Origin: Pelargonium cotyledonis
Taxonomy: Eukaryota > Streptophyta > Magnoliopsida > Geraniales > Geraniaceae
DNA: 23,082 nucleotides
Assembly (NCBI GenBank): GCA_036897625.1
Contig: JAYMTA010000913.1
Coordinates: forward strand, 1-23,082
Direction: 5' to 3'
The position numbers and the translations under genes are program-made. The notes under the pieces are model-generated. The model was not told the origin of the DNA. It did no database searches and saw only the letters and a list, made by a program, of their open reading frames with translations. Shown one piece after another: positions 11,101 through 20,933 of the stretch; position 1 is the stretch's first letter, and the number at the start of each line of letters is the position of its first letter.

Positions 11101-12755
11101 TCAGACCAGCAGCTATTATGCCTGGGATCATGCAGTTCTTTGCTTCAATGAAGTGTGTGTGTGTGTGTGAGGTCCTAATTCCGCAATAAGAATGGTGAAT
11201 ACGCAATATAGAAAAAGGTACCTCCTCAGGGAATAAATCTGGGTGCTTGGAAAATATCCTGAGCCTCAAATCATTGTATCTGCATAAGAGATGAAGAAAA
11301 AAATGTTTTATATCGCAAATTGTGAAATCATGACTAGGACAACCACTAAGTTCAAACATAACAAAAGGATTAGATATATAACCAGGGCCTTACGTTCCAA
11401 TAACATTAGTAACCCTTTCAATTGCCCGCTCTCTAATCTGTGATGCTTCCAAATATCGATCTAGTTCTTCTCTTGTCCTGAAATGATACAGAGAGGCTGT
11501 AGACAAAAAGAACTGAGAGTACACCCTTTCTGTACCATTCAAAAAAAAATCTCCAAGAACTTCGCCTTACAAGCAAATTATGAAGTAGGAAAATGAAAAA
11601 CTTTACCAGTATAGTAGTGAGTAGGGCTGTCGAGGCAAGGCCGATATATAATTGCTCCATTTTGAAGATTTCATGTAACTAGCTTCGCTAATCAGGTACG
11701 TCGCAAGCAGTGGCCAATCTGGCACAGAATTCTTTTTCATCACTCTACCGGCCTCAGCACAGCTCCACTCCTGAGCATCAAAAGTAGCGTATTGCACCCA
11801 ATAAATCACAAGCAAACATCTCGTCATGTGAGCATGCACAAGTTCAAGCATATGCAAATGGTTCATTACTGGAAAGAAACAACTCCAATAAAAGATTAAA
11901 CTGATAGTTGAAGGCTCAATATTAGTTTTATACTCTTAACAGGTCTCATCACGTGCAAGCCCATTTTTGCTTTGCGCGTGGCCCATGCACATGTTCACTT
12001 CTTGCCTTGTGCTGGAATTTAATATGAGTGACGGCAGGACTCAAACTCGGGAACTTTAGTCACCAATGGTCTGATACCATGTAAGGAACCAACTCAACTA
12101 AAAAACTGATAGTTGAAGGCGTAATATTAGTTTTATACTCTTAACAATTACCAGTATTCATAGCATAATAAACAAATTTAAAACACAACACAGAGTGAGA
12201 TACAAAAATCTGATACCATATTGTAGATTACAGATTCAACTAAAACTTTTTTTTATATAGAATTGATGGAAATTTACATTTTTTATACTCCACCACACAC
12301 AAAACTTACAAGTATACAATAGTAACTATAAAAACACACAATTCTTGCAAAACCTAGAAATGTTGAAAACTTTCTCGGGAAAATCTTACCGAATTGGCAT
12401 CGATGAAAAGTGAAGGAGGCACAAAGAGCAGCTTCTCGCCCTTCCTGATGTTCTTCAAAGCAACAAGCCCTCTCTCTCCCACATCCACTTTCTCGATGGA
12501 CATTTTCTGGGGAGGTAGGCCCGAACTCGTGAGCCATTGCTCTAAAGCCGACGCATTTTCCAGAGAATCGACGTCGCAGCCCCAAGGGATCTTCTGGGTC
12601 GCCGCCGTTGCCCTGTTCGCGTCGCTCGTGGAGACCGAGCACTGAATCGGCTGTTTACGGAAGATTCTGGGCTGGTGATGACAAGACAAGGTCCTACAGG
12701 GTGGAGAGAAAGCTGAGATCAGCGTGCTCTGGAAGATTCTAGACACTTCGGCCAT
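8196..12755 (-). CDS. SET-domain protein methyltransferase, Rubisco LSMT-like, probably plastid (12 exons, 500 aa)
   Basis: It is predicted to transfer a methyl group from S-adenosylmethionine to a protein lysine. Exons: 12755-12390, 11770-11607, 11477-11394, 11279-11222, 10414-10361, 10169-10098, 9996-9916, 9779-9607, 9369-9264, 9186-9055, 8822-8700, 8285-8196. They sum to 501 codons with every junction in phase. Residues 1 to about 50 look like a transit peptide (Ser/Arg-rich, few acids). The split SET domain begins near GERGLVA (93-99) and includes the LNHSC motif (Asn262, His263, Cys265) and ISYGRKSN...LLSYGF, with the likely catalytic tyrosine at 310. A C-terminal LSMT substrate-binding region fills about 350-490. 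From memory it matches Arabidopsis At3g07670 (a Rubisco-methyltransferase-family protein of unknown substrate) better than the characterised LSMT At1g14030. An in-frame ATG at 12800 could add 15 residues. The gene lies head-to-head with the membrane-protein gene. Intron 1 carries a TRIM element. Confidence 0.94.
11153..11169. repeat. (GT)n microsatellite in SET-gene intron 4
   Basis: An uninterrupted GT run of about eight units lies in the intron between the exons at 11279-11222 and 10414-10361. Confidence 0.9.
11870..12146 (-). mobile_element. TRIM (miniature LTR retroelement), complete, 277 bp
   Basis: Two terminal direct repeats, 11870-11941 (72 bp) and 12080-12146 (67 bp), both begin TG and end CA and share a long core (CTGATAGTTGAAGGC through TACTCTTAACA). 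The 5-bp target duplication ATTAC is exact at 11865-11869 and 12147-12151. On the minus strand the primer site TGGTATCAGA (12079-12070), complementary to initiator-Met tRNA, directly adjoins the 5' LTR. The 138-bp interior has no coding capacity, so it must depend on enzymes from other elements. It sits in intron 1 of the SET gene, in the same orientation. A polypurine tract is weak or absent. Confidence 0.93.
12070..12079 (-). other. Primer binding site of the TRIM (initiator-Met tRNA)
   Basis: The minus strand reads TGGTATCAGA, the complement of the 3' end of plant initiator methionine tRNA. It begins at the base next to the LTR end. Confidence 0.85.
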
Positions 12756-13524
12756 GGCTGAGTCCACTCTGTGAAGAGAGTGAGGCACGAAGAGGAGCAA
12801 AGCAACCTTATCTGTAACAGCTGAGGCTTAGAGGTTGATCTTTTTGCTCATTTGGTCGCTTTGACGGTTACGACCCGAGGACGGCGCTGTCAACTATCAA
12901 ACGACATCTTCTCTTACGGTTACGACAATTAAGGTCATAACACGGTACACAATACGAAACAAACGTGTGTTCAAATTCATTAAACTATCGTGTTCTTGTT
13001 GAGCCCGTAAAACACGCAAGCGCGATTAATTTATCGTGACAAACTACTTCCGATATGACACAATTAAGAGTTCAATAATAATTTTAGCTATTTTATAATT
13101 CTAGATCAGATCATAATATTGTATTGCCATTTACAATCCAACCTCATTTTCCATTGTTCTCTTTGTGAATTTTCTGTGTTGGGTCGTGCTAAATATGTCA
13201 ACCCCGATCCATTTACATAAACGTGTCAATTGTGTCGTGTCAACACGGTCCATTTACTTATCGTGTTACATTTGTCGTGTTTGTATTTCGTGTTCTTAAT
13301 CGTGTTTGTGTTGGAATATGTAACACGATTACTAATCGTGTCGTGCAACACAGAAACAACATTCATCACGACACGCACGGGTGCACAAATGGTCAACTCT
13401 AATTATATGTACTGCCTCGAACGACGTCGTATTGTTCACCAGAGAACACTGAGCTCCACCTATAAGCTACGTATAAAAAAATCCTCAATCTTGTTCGTTT
13501 TCTTCGTCGTCAACGAACAACGTG
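12756..13524. promoter_or_regulatory. Bidirectional promoter spacer with CGTGT-rich repeats
   Basis: This spacer separates the divergent SET and membrane-protein genes. No TATA box is visible for the SET gene. From about 12940 to 13380 the words CGTGT and ACACG recur many times in both orientations (for example TCGTGTTACATTTGTCGTGT and GTAACACGATTACTAATCG). This resembles an anonymous repeat class of plant genomes. The ACGGTTACGAC word occurs twice near 12863 and 12916. A GACGTC palindrome (ACGACGTCGT) lies near 13422. Confidence 0.5.
13472..13480 (+). promoter_or_regulatory. Probable TATA box of the membrane-protein gene
   Basis: The sequence GTATAAAAAAAT starts 54 bp before the ATG at 13525. 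It predicts a transcription start near 13505 and a leader of about 20 bases. A weaker CTATAAGC lies just upstream at about 13460. Confidence 0.55.
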
Positions 13525-16500
13525 ATGGCAAATGCGAACCTCATCTCCTGTAACTGCTCCACCTACCCATCTGTTCCTCTTCTAAGGAACCGAAAGCTCA
13601 AACCTTTTCTCAAAACCCAGAACCGTCTTCCCAATCTCAGAATATCGCCTAAAATAAGCTCGAAATTTTCAGTTTTTATTGAACCCCACAAATTCAGAAC
13701 CTCAAATTCGCAGTTTGGGACGAAGGGTGTTCTTCAAATTTGCCATAGTAGCTTGCACAGTCAAAATCAGGAAGACCCAGTTCCTGAAAATGGAGGTTAT
13801 GTGGAAAGTAAGGTGCTGGGTGGGGAGGGTAGGGACTGGACGACCTCAATCTTGCTTTTTGTGCTGTGGGGTGGGCTCATGTACTACATCTTCAACCTCG
13901 CTCCTAACCAGACTCCGGTATTGTTGGGTTCCTAAGAAATGTCATTTGTTAAGTTCTTACAATTTTCTTTTGTATCCATTTAAATGCATAACTTGGTTCA
14001 TTGCTTATGGTAGAAAATATTGAATTGATTTTAGCTTGTTCAATCTATTGGTGCTCTATAAAGAGATTTTTGTCAATCTCGTTTAGTTGGTAGTTGTACT
14101 AGATTGTTGGTTTGGGGGATTTTTAATGATTAAAATGCTTAGACTTTTCTGATTTCGATGTATTAGTACCAGATGTTGTGTCTTCATGTCAGTTATATAA
14201 TGTGTTATTACTTATTAGCTTCATTGCTTATTCAAGTCCAAAGACACTCCCCTCCAGACCAGAACATTATATTGTTGGGTGCTATTATTTGTTTCCTATG
14301 TTGAGCTTTCACACTTTCTTCTTGAAGTTACGGAGGTTGTGCTGATGATCTAATGCATTTTTTGGTTTATTTTTTATGAGAGCAAATATTAGCTTGTTCA
14401 ATTGATGGTGTTCATTAAGTCATTAGGAGATTTTTGTCATCCCATGTGGTTGGTAGTAAAACTAGATTTCCTTCTTTATTTTTATGTTTGTTGAATAAAA
14501 AATGCTTGGAGTTTTCTGATCTTGATGTTTTAATGCCGGATAATATGTTTCCTACTATGGGAAGAAGAAATAGCTAAAACTATGAAGTTGCTCTTCTTAT
14601 CTTTCTTTTTTTGTTCAGGAAATAAAATATAGTCTCAGATTGAGTCTCTGCAATATTACCATAGTAGTATTGGATACTTCTTTGCACATGCCTATCCCCT
14701 GTTGACATCTGGAGCACCAAATCTAAGCAACCCTTTTAATATGTACCGCTCTTTTTTTCTGACTCATTCCTTTGAACTTTTTTCAGTTGAGGGACACTTA
14801 TTTCTTGAAAAAGCTCCTAAACTTGAAAGGGGACGATGGGTTCAAGATGAATGAAGTGCTTGTATCTCTATGGTACATCATGGGTTTGTGGCCCTTAGTG
14901 TACAGCATGCTGCTGCTCCCAACAGGTAGAAGGTAACTTGGAGTTCTACAACTCTGTTTTGAACTTTGCGAACAAAACCTGTTTGTTTCTATGGAATCTT
15001 TGAGTCGGATTTTGTAGCCTATTATACGTTCCAATATCAATATATAGCAAGAGAGGAAACAAGGATCAGCTTTTTATTACAAGTCAATTTGATTTGTTTG
15101 ATATCATCTACTGATTTGTCATGCATTTGAATTGTAGCCATGGAACTAATGATGGTTCAAGTGAACTTCCCATTCATTTATACTGAAATATTGAACTGGC
15201 CATTCGTCTACTTATTGTGTCTGCAGCTCAAAAAGCAAGATTCCTGTATGGCCATTCCTAGTACTCTCATGTTTTGGTGGTGCATATCTTCTGCTCCCCT
15301 ATTTTGTTCTATGGACACCACCACCTCCTCCTGTTGAAGAAACGGAGCTAGAAAGTTGGCCTCTAAAGATTATGGATTCGAAGTTAACGGCCGGGGTAAG
15401 CATTTGTTTATTTAGCCATCAATACATGAACAGAGAACAGAGAAACTTACGACTCTATGAAAGTGACAAATACACATATCGCCTCTTAAGTGTGCTCACA
15501 CTCATCAGATTTCCTTGTGTACTCGTACCTAAGCTTCCTCTTCATGTCCTACTGGCCGTCTAGAAAGACTTTGGCGTTCTCTTATTTGAACTAAAGCTTT
15601 GATCTGTTTAATTATCTCTGCTTTCTGATATATCATGGGGCTTTGTGTCATTCATATTGCAAGGAAAAAAAAGAAGGAAAGAAGCAACATTAATATCAAT
15701 ACCTTCACTAAAGCTAGATTCACATTACAGCTGCTTCAAGATGTGTTTTTTTTTTCTTTACCATTTGCCGATAATAATAAAAAAGGAAAAAAAAAAAAAA
15801 AAAAAGATGTGTTTTCTTTGAAAGAAGTATAGATACTGACTAGATTCCATATTTTGTTTTGGAAAATACAAGTTAACTCCATTACGCATCAGATATCACT
15901 TGCTGCAGGAGTAGGTTTAATCGGTAATGCAGCTTTGGCCAGTGGAGATGTTTGGAAAGAATTTTATCAGTACTTCCAGGAAAGCAAATTTGTAAGTGAT
16001 CTCAATTACTGGATTACATATCTCGTTGTATCAAGCAAAATGAAAAAGATCTAAGAAGTACGCATCTCATAGTGGAACGCTATTTGTGAAGTGTCTTATA
16101 TTGATATCATGGAGGATTATGTCATCGAAACTTCCTTTAAAAGGCTGCTAGGGCCTTCCTCATAGACACCTTACCTTCCTTTACAAATTTCCTCAACTTT
16201 TTGAACATCCAGATTGAACCTTAGAGTCCTTGTATCTTACTATGTGGACTGCCTTCAACGAGGACTAGAGTCTCAAGTTCATGTACACCCATTTTTCCGT
16301 GAACTTCATGTGCTATATATTTGTGCCGAAGCAGTGGTTATAGCATGGATCAATGCTACGATAGGCATTCCTTATGTTCATTATTATTACACATCATTTG
16401 CAGTGTCCTTCATTGTTCGTGCACTCTTCACAATTGATCGGATTTCACAATATAATGTGTAAATTGAACCTTTATGTTGCAGATTCATGCCACTTGCCTT

Positions 16501-16783
16501 GATTTTGCACTATTATCATCGTTTGCTCCTTTTTGGGTTTACAACGATATGAGTGCACGAAAATGGTGAGAACTTATTATCATCCCTCCAAATATCTCCT
16601 CCGTGAGAGGCTGTTTCTTGACATGAACTTGTGACTCTTGGTTGTGTTTGCAGGTACGACAAGGGCTCTTGGCTTCTTCCCCTGGCATTGGTGCCATTAT
16701 TGGGTCCTGCTTTGTACCTTGTCCTACGACCGTCACTTTCAGAACTACCCGTCTCATCGATCCCCAGCGAGCAAGAGAAATAA
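13525..16783 (+). CDS. Uncharacterised polytopic membrane protein, probably chloroplast (6 coding exons, 339 aa)
   Basis: Its function is unknown. Exons: 13525-13917, 14787-14932, 15227-15395, 15893-15991, 16483-16565, 16654-16783. They close to 340 codons with the stop, all GT-AG. Residues 1 to about 75 are Ser/Arg/Lys/Asn-rich with almost no acids, like a transit peptide. An acidic linker follows, then about six hydrophobic segments near 107-126, 154-176, 187-209, 232-253, 270-289 and 303-321. The third is followed by a proline run (WTPPPPPVEE) and the tail is short and polar. Conserved-looking loops include RDTYFLKKLLNLKGDDGF, LPTGRSSK and WVYNDMSARKW. From memory, cyanobacteria have similar proteins annotated with DUF2834, so an endosymbiont origin and a thylakoid or envelope location are plausible. 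Neither is proven here. The first exon begins at the only ATG after a clear TATA box. Intron 1 contains a tandem duplication. Confidence 0.9.
13918..14630 (+). repeat. Imperfect tandem duplication (about 360 bp x 2) in intron 1
   Basis: Matching landmarks recur with a slowly growing offset: TTGTTGGGT at 13921 and 14272, TTAGCTTGTTCAAT at 14031 and 14389, AGATTTTTGTCA near 14063 and 14429, and AAAATGCTT at 14132 and 14499. The first unit begins at the splice donor of exon 1. Copies are diverged by many substitutions and small indels. Confidence 0.7.
15738..15815 (+). mobile_element. Tiny poly(A)-tailed insertion with 12-bp direct repeats
   Basis: AAGATGTGTTTT occurs at 15738-15749 and again at 15804-15815. 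It flanks 54 bp that ends in a run of A. This is the layout left by LINE-machinery retrotransposition of a very short RNA, though slippage in simple sequence could mimic it. Confidence 0.45.
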
Positions 16784-17408
16784 TCACCGAGAACCTAGCG
16801 CTGCTGAGCAGTTTGTACATCTAGCATGGTTCTTTTCAGCAAGGCAAGTCCCAGAAAGTTTGAAATTTGATTTACCAATATGGTTGGGCCTCAGAGTACT
16901 TGTTACCAATTTGTATCTCAGTTTTGTCATTTGTACTTGGGCAATCTTGACTTACAGTCATTATATTTGACGGTTCAGTTGCGGGATAGATCCATTTGAA
17001 ACAAAACGGATACTAAGACGACATATTTAAACAATATTGATATTATGAGGACTAAATTGAAACAAAAGCTAAATTTCAGGACCAAATCGATATTAAGATG
17101 ACTGTTTTGGAACAATTTGAATACTAAGATGATGATTAAATTGAAACATGAATCAAATTAGGGATCAATATGAAATTAAATGGATACTAAAATTACCATT
17201 CTCCTAGAGTAAAATGAACAAAAAAATATCCTTAAGAGAAGGCAAACAATAAAATCAGGCAAAAATAGGCAATGGAGAAGATAGAGAAGAAAAAAAAAAT
17301 CTGAAATAGTCTCAAAAGTAATAGTGCAGTTGACGACACAAGTTGTGCGAGTGGAAAGAGCGTTTGCGTTTGATTTCCACTCATCACACCCTTAAGAAGA
17401 GAGATTAA
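16784..17408. repeat. Gene 3' flank and degenerate short tandem repeats
   Basis: The first ~190 bp is likely the 3' untranslated region of the membrane-protein gene. About 17000-17200 repeats diverged versions of a GGACTAAATTGAAACAA-like motif interleaved with GATACTAAGATGA. No gene is seen. Confidence 0.5.
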
Positions 17409-18120
17409 GAGGGTGTTTGGTTAAGTTTATAAGCTGGTCAAACGAGATTATGAGCACTGAAATGACTCTTTTTATCAAGTTACATGTTTGGTGAATAAAA
17501 AAAATGTTTATAAGCTCATGCTCATGAGCTATAAAAAATAAGCTGCGGGTACCCAGCTTCTCATTTTACAGCTTATAAGTACTCTAAAAAGAGTCAGTTT
17601 GACCATTAAAAAGTCATTAATGCACTTATAATTTTATGCGATAAAAATAAAGAAAATTTTATAACTTTTTTATTTGATATCCAATTTGAGCGATTTTCAT
17701 GTCATTTTCATAAAAAAAAATCATTAAAAATATGATTGTGTCTTAAAAAATTAAATTTTAATTATTTATATACAAAATTCAAGATTATGCATTTATAATA
17801 AAAATACAAAAACATAGACAAATATGAAAAAATAATCATAACTTTGTATTTTTCTTTTTAATTTCGATCACTTTTTAAATATTCTCATGAATTTATCAAA
17901 AACAATGTTGTTATTTAGATAAAAAGAGTCACCCCAAAAAAATATTGTTAATAATCTATAAACGGCTTATCAACACTTTTTACCAAACAATCTAAGAACT
18001 TATCAGTATTTTTTTACCAAACACGTAACAACTTATTCTTAAAAAGAGCTGGAGCACATTAATTCTCATAAGCTTTACATGCTTATCAGTTATTTTTGAA
18101 AAGTTAATCCAAACACCCTC
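17409..18120. mobile_element. MITE-like element, 712 bp, PIF/Harbinger type
   Basis: The ends are GAGGGTGTTTGGTTAA at 17409 and TTAATCCAAACACCCTC at 18120. They are perfectly inverted for the outer 12 bp and similar for a few more. TAA flanks both sides (17406-17408 and 18121-18123). The interior is AT-rich with repeated AAAAAGAGTCA and TTATAAGCT words and no transposase frame. Confidence 0.85.
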
Positions 18121-18880
18121 TAACTTTAATTATAACTTACTCTCAAATAAGAATTAATCTAAATGCCGTAAAACAGTTTAAAGATGTTAATCACAAATTT
18201 ACGGATCCGCTTAAAAACTACATAAACAAAAGAAGAAAAAAAAAATCTGAAACAAGTTTTTTTATTTTTCCACAATCCGCTGTTGAATATTTAAGACGAA
18301 AAAAAATGTATTTAAATAAGATTTTGGTGATATTCGTCCAAGTAGTCATAATTGCATAATAAAATATGAGCCGCCAGTTGAAAATTGGAGTTCTGAGTCT
18401 ACCGCTGTTTGGACCATCGTCAAGTGTGGATCCCACTATTGGTTCACCAATGAGGCATCATCGTGTCCCACCCTCAACAACTACCTTTTATTACTTAAAC
18501 GTATTTGTCACTTATATCGTCCAGGTACTCTGAAGTTTGATAGGTAGCAGATAGCTGCTTGAATTTGGTTTTTCAAACTTCTTCCATTAGTTTGGATAAA
18601 AGTTTTGACAAAAAGAGGCATGCGTGCGTTACATGTATTCAATTAAATTTAAATGACAAAAATGTTTTTATTCTTCGTCCTCACTTGTTTAAAGATTTCG
18701 GCGACCATGTAATTTTTTCGATTGCCGAAAAATATGAACACTTACCAATATTAAAACAACTCTAATTCAATTCAAACCTTTTTTTTTTGATGTAAATCAA
18801 CACATATTCAAACCAAATCAACATAATCAAATATAAATAAAAAAATTGAACAAATTTTTGAACCAAAAATAAACTCAGAT
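18121..18880. other. AT-rich intergenic stretch, nothing recognised
   Basis: Only short, compositionally random frames are present. There are no transposon ends, tRNA-like folds or exon-like segments that I could support. Confidence 0.4.
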
Positions 18881-18884
18881 CTAA

Positions 18885-19375
18885 GCTTGGGCCGTGTTCG
18901 TTCCCGGAGAAGAATGGTCGTGGGTCGTCACCATCACCGTCGAGAATCACCGTCTTCGTGAGCTATGTTTGGAACGCGAGCCATCGCCGGAATCTGGAGC
19001 GCGAGCCACTCCAGATCTCGTCAAGAAGTCAAGTCGTTGCAGGTCGAGCTCCGTGCTCGAACTGATATAGTCGTCGGCGTAGAGGCGTGCTCGACGGTGG
19101 CAGAGAGTAGACGGTGGAGATGGCGACGATAGTGACGGAGCAGATATGGGCGTCGATCTAGGCAACGATGGCGACAGAGCAGATTTGGCGTTATTCGTCG
19201 GAGGTCGTGAGTAGTGTATCCAGATCTCGACGGATGTGGCAGGAGCTTTCGTCGTTGTCGTGGCGATCTCCGTGCTCTGTCCAGATCTCTGTTGTCGTGG
19301 CGAGGGAGGGAGGACCGCAGAGCGTCGTTGGAGATGGAGTGTGGCCGGAGAGAGAGCTCCATCGGAGAAGATGAT
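18885..19375. other. GC-rich island of short local repeats, no supported gene
   Basis: Base composition shifts sharply from the AT-rich flanks. CCAGATCTC occurs near 19010, 19215 and 19280. The phrases GACGGAGCAGATATGGGCG and GACAGAGCAGATTTGGCG recur nearby, as does TTGTCGTGGCGA. A minus-strand frame at 19362-19021 is open but Arg/His/Ser-rich, as expected from CG-biased sequence, and shows no domain. GGGCCGTGTTCGTTCC near 18890 looks like one end of a MITE, but no partner end was found. Confidence 0.4.
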
Positions 19376-20042
19376 GGTTTTATTTAATTTTTTAAGGGAC
19401 TGTTGGTTGAGTTTTTTTCCACTAAGGGGTAAAATAGTCTTTTCAAAACCAAACCATCCAAACTAACGGTGGATGTTGTGCAATTTGAAGAAGAAGAAGA
19501 AGATTCGGGTTCTTTTTGAAGTCTCAGATTCAAGTCGGATTATGAATTAATAAGGAAGAGCTATCACATGTTGTATAACTCAAATGATCAAAGTATAAAG
19601 TGACGTAATATGTCTCCTGACATATATATTTTATATTTTATTGTTTAAAATTAAACTTTAGCAAAGAGAGCATATAGTGATTCGTGGGTAAATCAGAGGT
19701 AAAATGTTTTTGTTTTTGAATCGGGGTCGGTCCAGTTGGTCATTTTAGATCTGATTCGAAAACAGTCTCTCTAGATTCAGAGAGATTTTTCGCATGTCAA
19801 TGTGATCTTATCTCACTGCAGAGCATAACTATAAAATGCAAAGTCAGTCAATTTTTTAAGGTTTGAGCCTCTGAATGATGTCAGACGTCGGTTTCAGAAA
19901 CTATCACATTGGATTCGAGGTGTCATATCATATTTTTGAGCAACCTTAGATTTTACCATATAAAGTTCCCTAAAAACTAACAATTACTTATAACTTTTGT
20001 CATGAAAAATTCATAATCATTTTTCCACTTTAAGCCATGAGG
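19376..20042. other. Intergenic, nothing recognised
   Basis: AT-rich sequence with a GAA-repeat patch near 19485-19503. No exons or element ends could be supported. Confidence 0.4.
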
Positions 20043-20210
20043 TTCTTAAGCGGGTCTGCAAACTCGCGGTGGACACCTTTAAGTTGTTTTACAACACTCA
20101 TACTAATCCTCATTTGAGGAATAATCACAGTTAAAGTTCATCCCTCTCTCCATTAATGTGTTGAGCAGTGATCAAATGCAAACACACTTTCTATTTATGC
20201 AGTCAGTGTT
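20043..20210. repeat. Dispersed repeat, copy B
   Basis: This is similar to 1271-1440, sharing the CACTCATACTAAT and GATCAAATGCAAAC blocks at matching spacing. The context here is CTCGCGGTGGACACCTTTAAG, against CTCACGGTTGACATCTTTAA in copy A. Confidence 0.65.
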
Positions 20211-20933
20211 GTCAACTCCGCCACTAACTTAAAGTAAAACTTCATAATTTTGTATTGCACATCATTTTAAGAAAAATGTCAAAAGTTTATATTAGTTAAA
20301 TTTCTCATGTTGACATGTACCATTGTGTGTATACTTTAGAGGGCATAACTTGTTTGTACAAATACCATATTCAAGCAAGATTATAGGAAACTCATCAATT
20401 AATATTAGCAATCAAAAAATTATTCACGTGCTTGTCACGTGGGACTCCAGCTCTCAAAAACATGATGAACTGGTAGCGTGGGAGTGTAAAAATAATAGGA
20501 ACATGAGCATGTGGGTTTTTGCTTGGGCGAGAGATCTTCCAAGGTGGGCCATCCATGAGCATGTGTACACCAACAACTACGCAACTTCATCAATTTTGTC
20601 TATTATTATGGGCCACATTGGCCTTATTGTCTTTTTCTATGACTAAATTGTAGGAGCAAACAATTGACTTTGAGGATATAAGAAAAGGTTCCAACAAGTA
20701 CAAACCAACCACATTGTCTTCATATATATATATAAGTAATATTTTATTACTTTATATAGGTTGATAACAAAGACAAATAAGACAAAAAGATCGAAGATCT
20801 AACATCGTGGGCTATTCGGTCCGCATGCAAACCAACCTAATAATAGAAAATTAACATGAGACATAATAACTAAAACATTATGAATAATCACACAAAATGC
20901 ATTAAATTCATCCACAACAACCTGGATAATGAC
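20211..20933. other. Intergenic, one anonymous open frame, short TA repeat
   Basis: A plus-strand open frame of 107 codons (20323-20646) has no recognised domain, no splice context and no promoter, so it is not called. A short (TA)n run lies near 20722-20733. Confidence 0.4.

Noticed and set aside
12060..12085. tRNA-like TCTGATACCA string
   Set aside because: It is the retroelement primer site; no cloverleaf surrounds it, so it is not a tRNA gene.
12394..12645. Plus-strand open frame of 83 codons
   Set aside because: It is the antisense shadow of SET-gene exon 1.
13230..13553. Plus-strand open frame of 107 codons before the membrane-protein gene
   Set aside because: It runs through the CGTGT repeats and the promoter and overlaps the real start in another frame.
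16214..16462. Plus-strand 82-codon open frame
   Set aside because: It lies wholly in intron 4 of the membrane-protein gene and is not flanked by fitting splice sites.
19021..19362. Minus-strand 113-codon open frame rich in Arg, His and Ser
   Set aside because: The composition follows from GC-rich, CG-containing repeats, and overlapping frames on both strands are equally open.
20323..20646. Plus-strand 107-codon open frame
   Set aside because: No domain, promoter or homologue recognised; length is within chance for AT-rich intergenic DNA.
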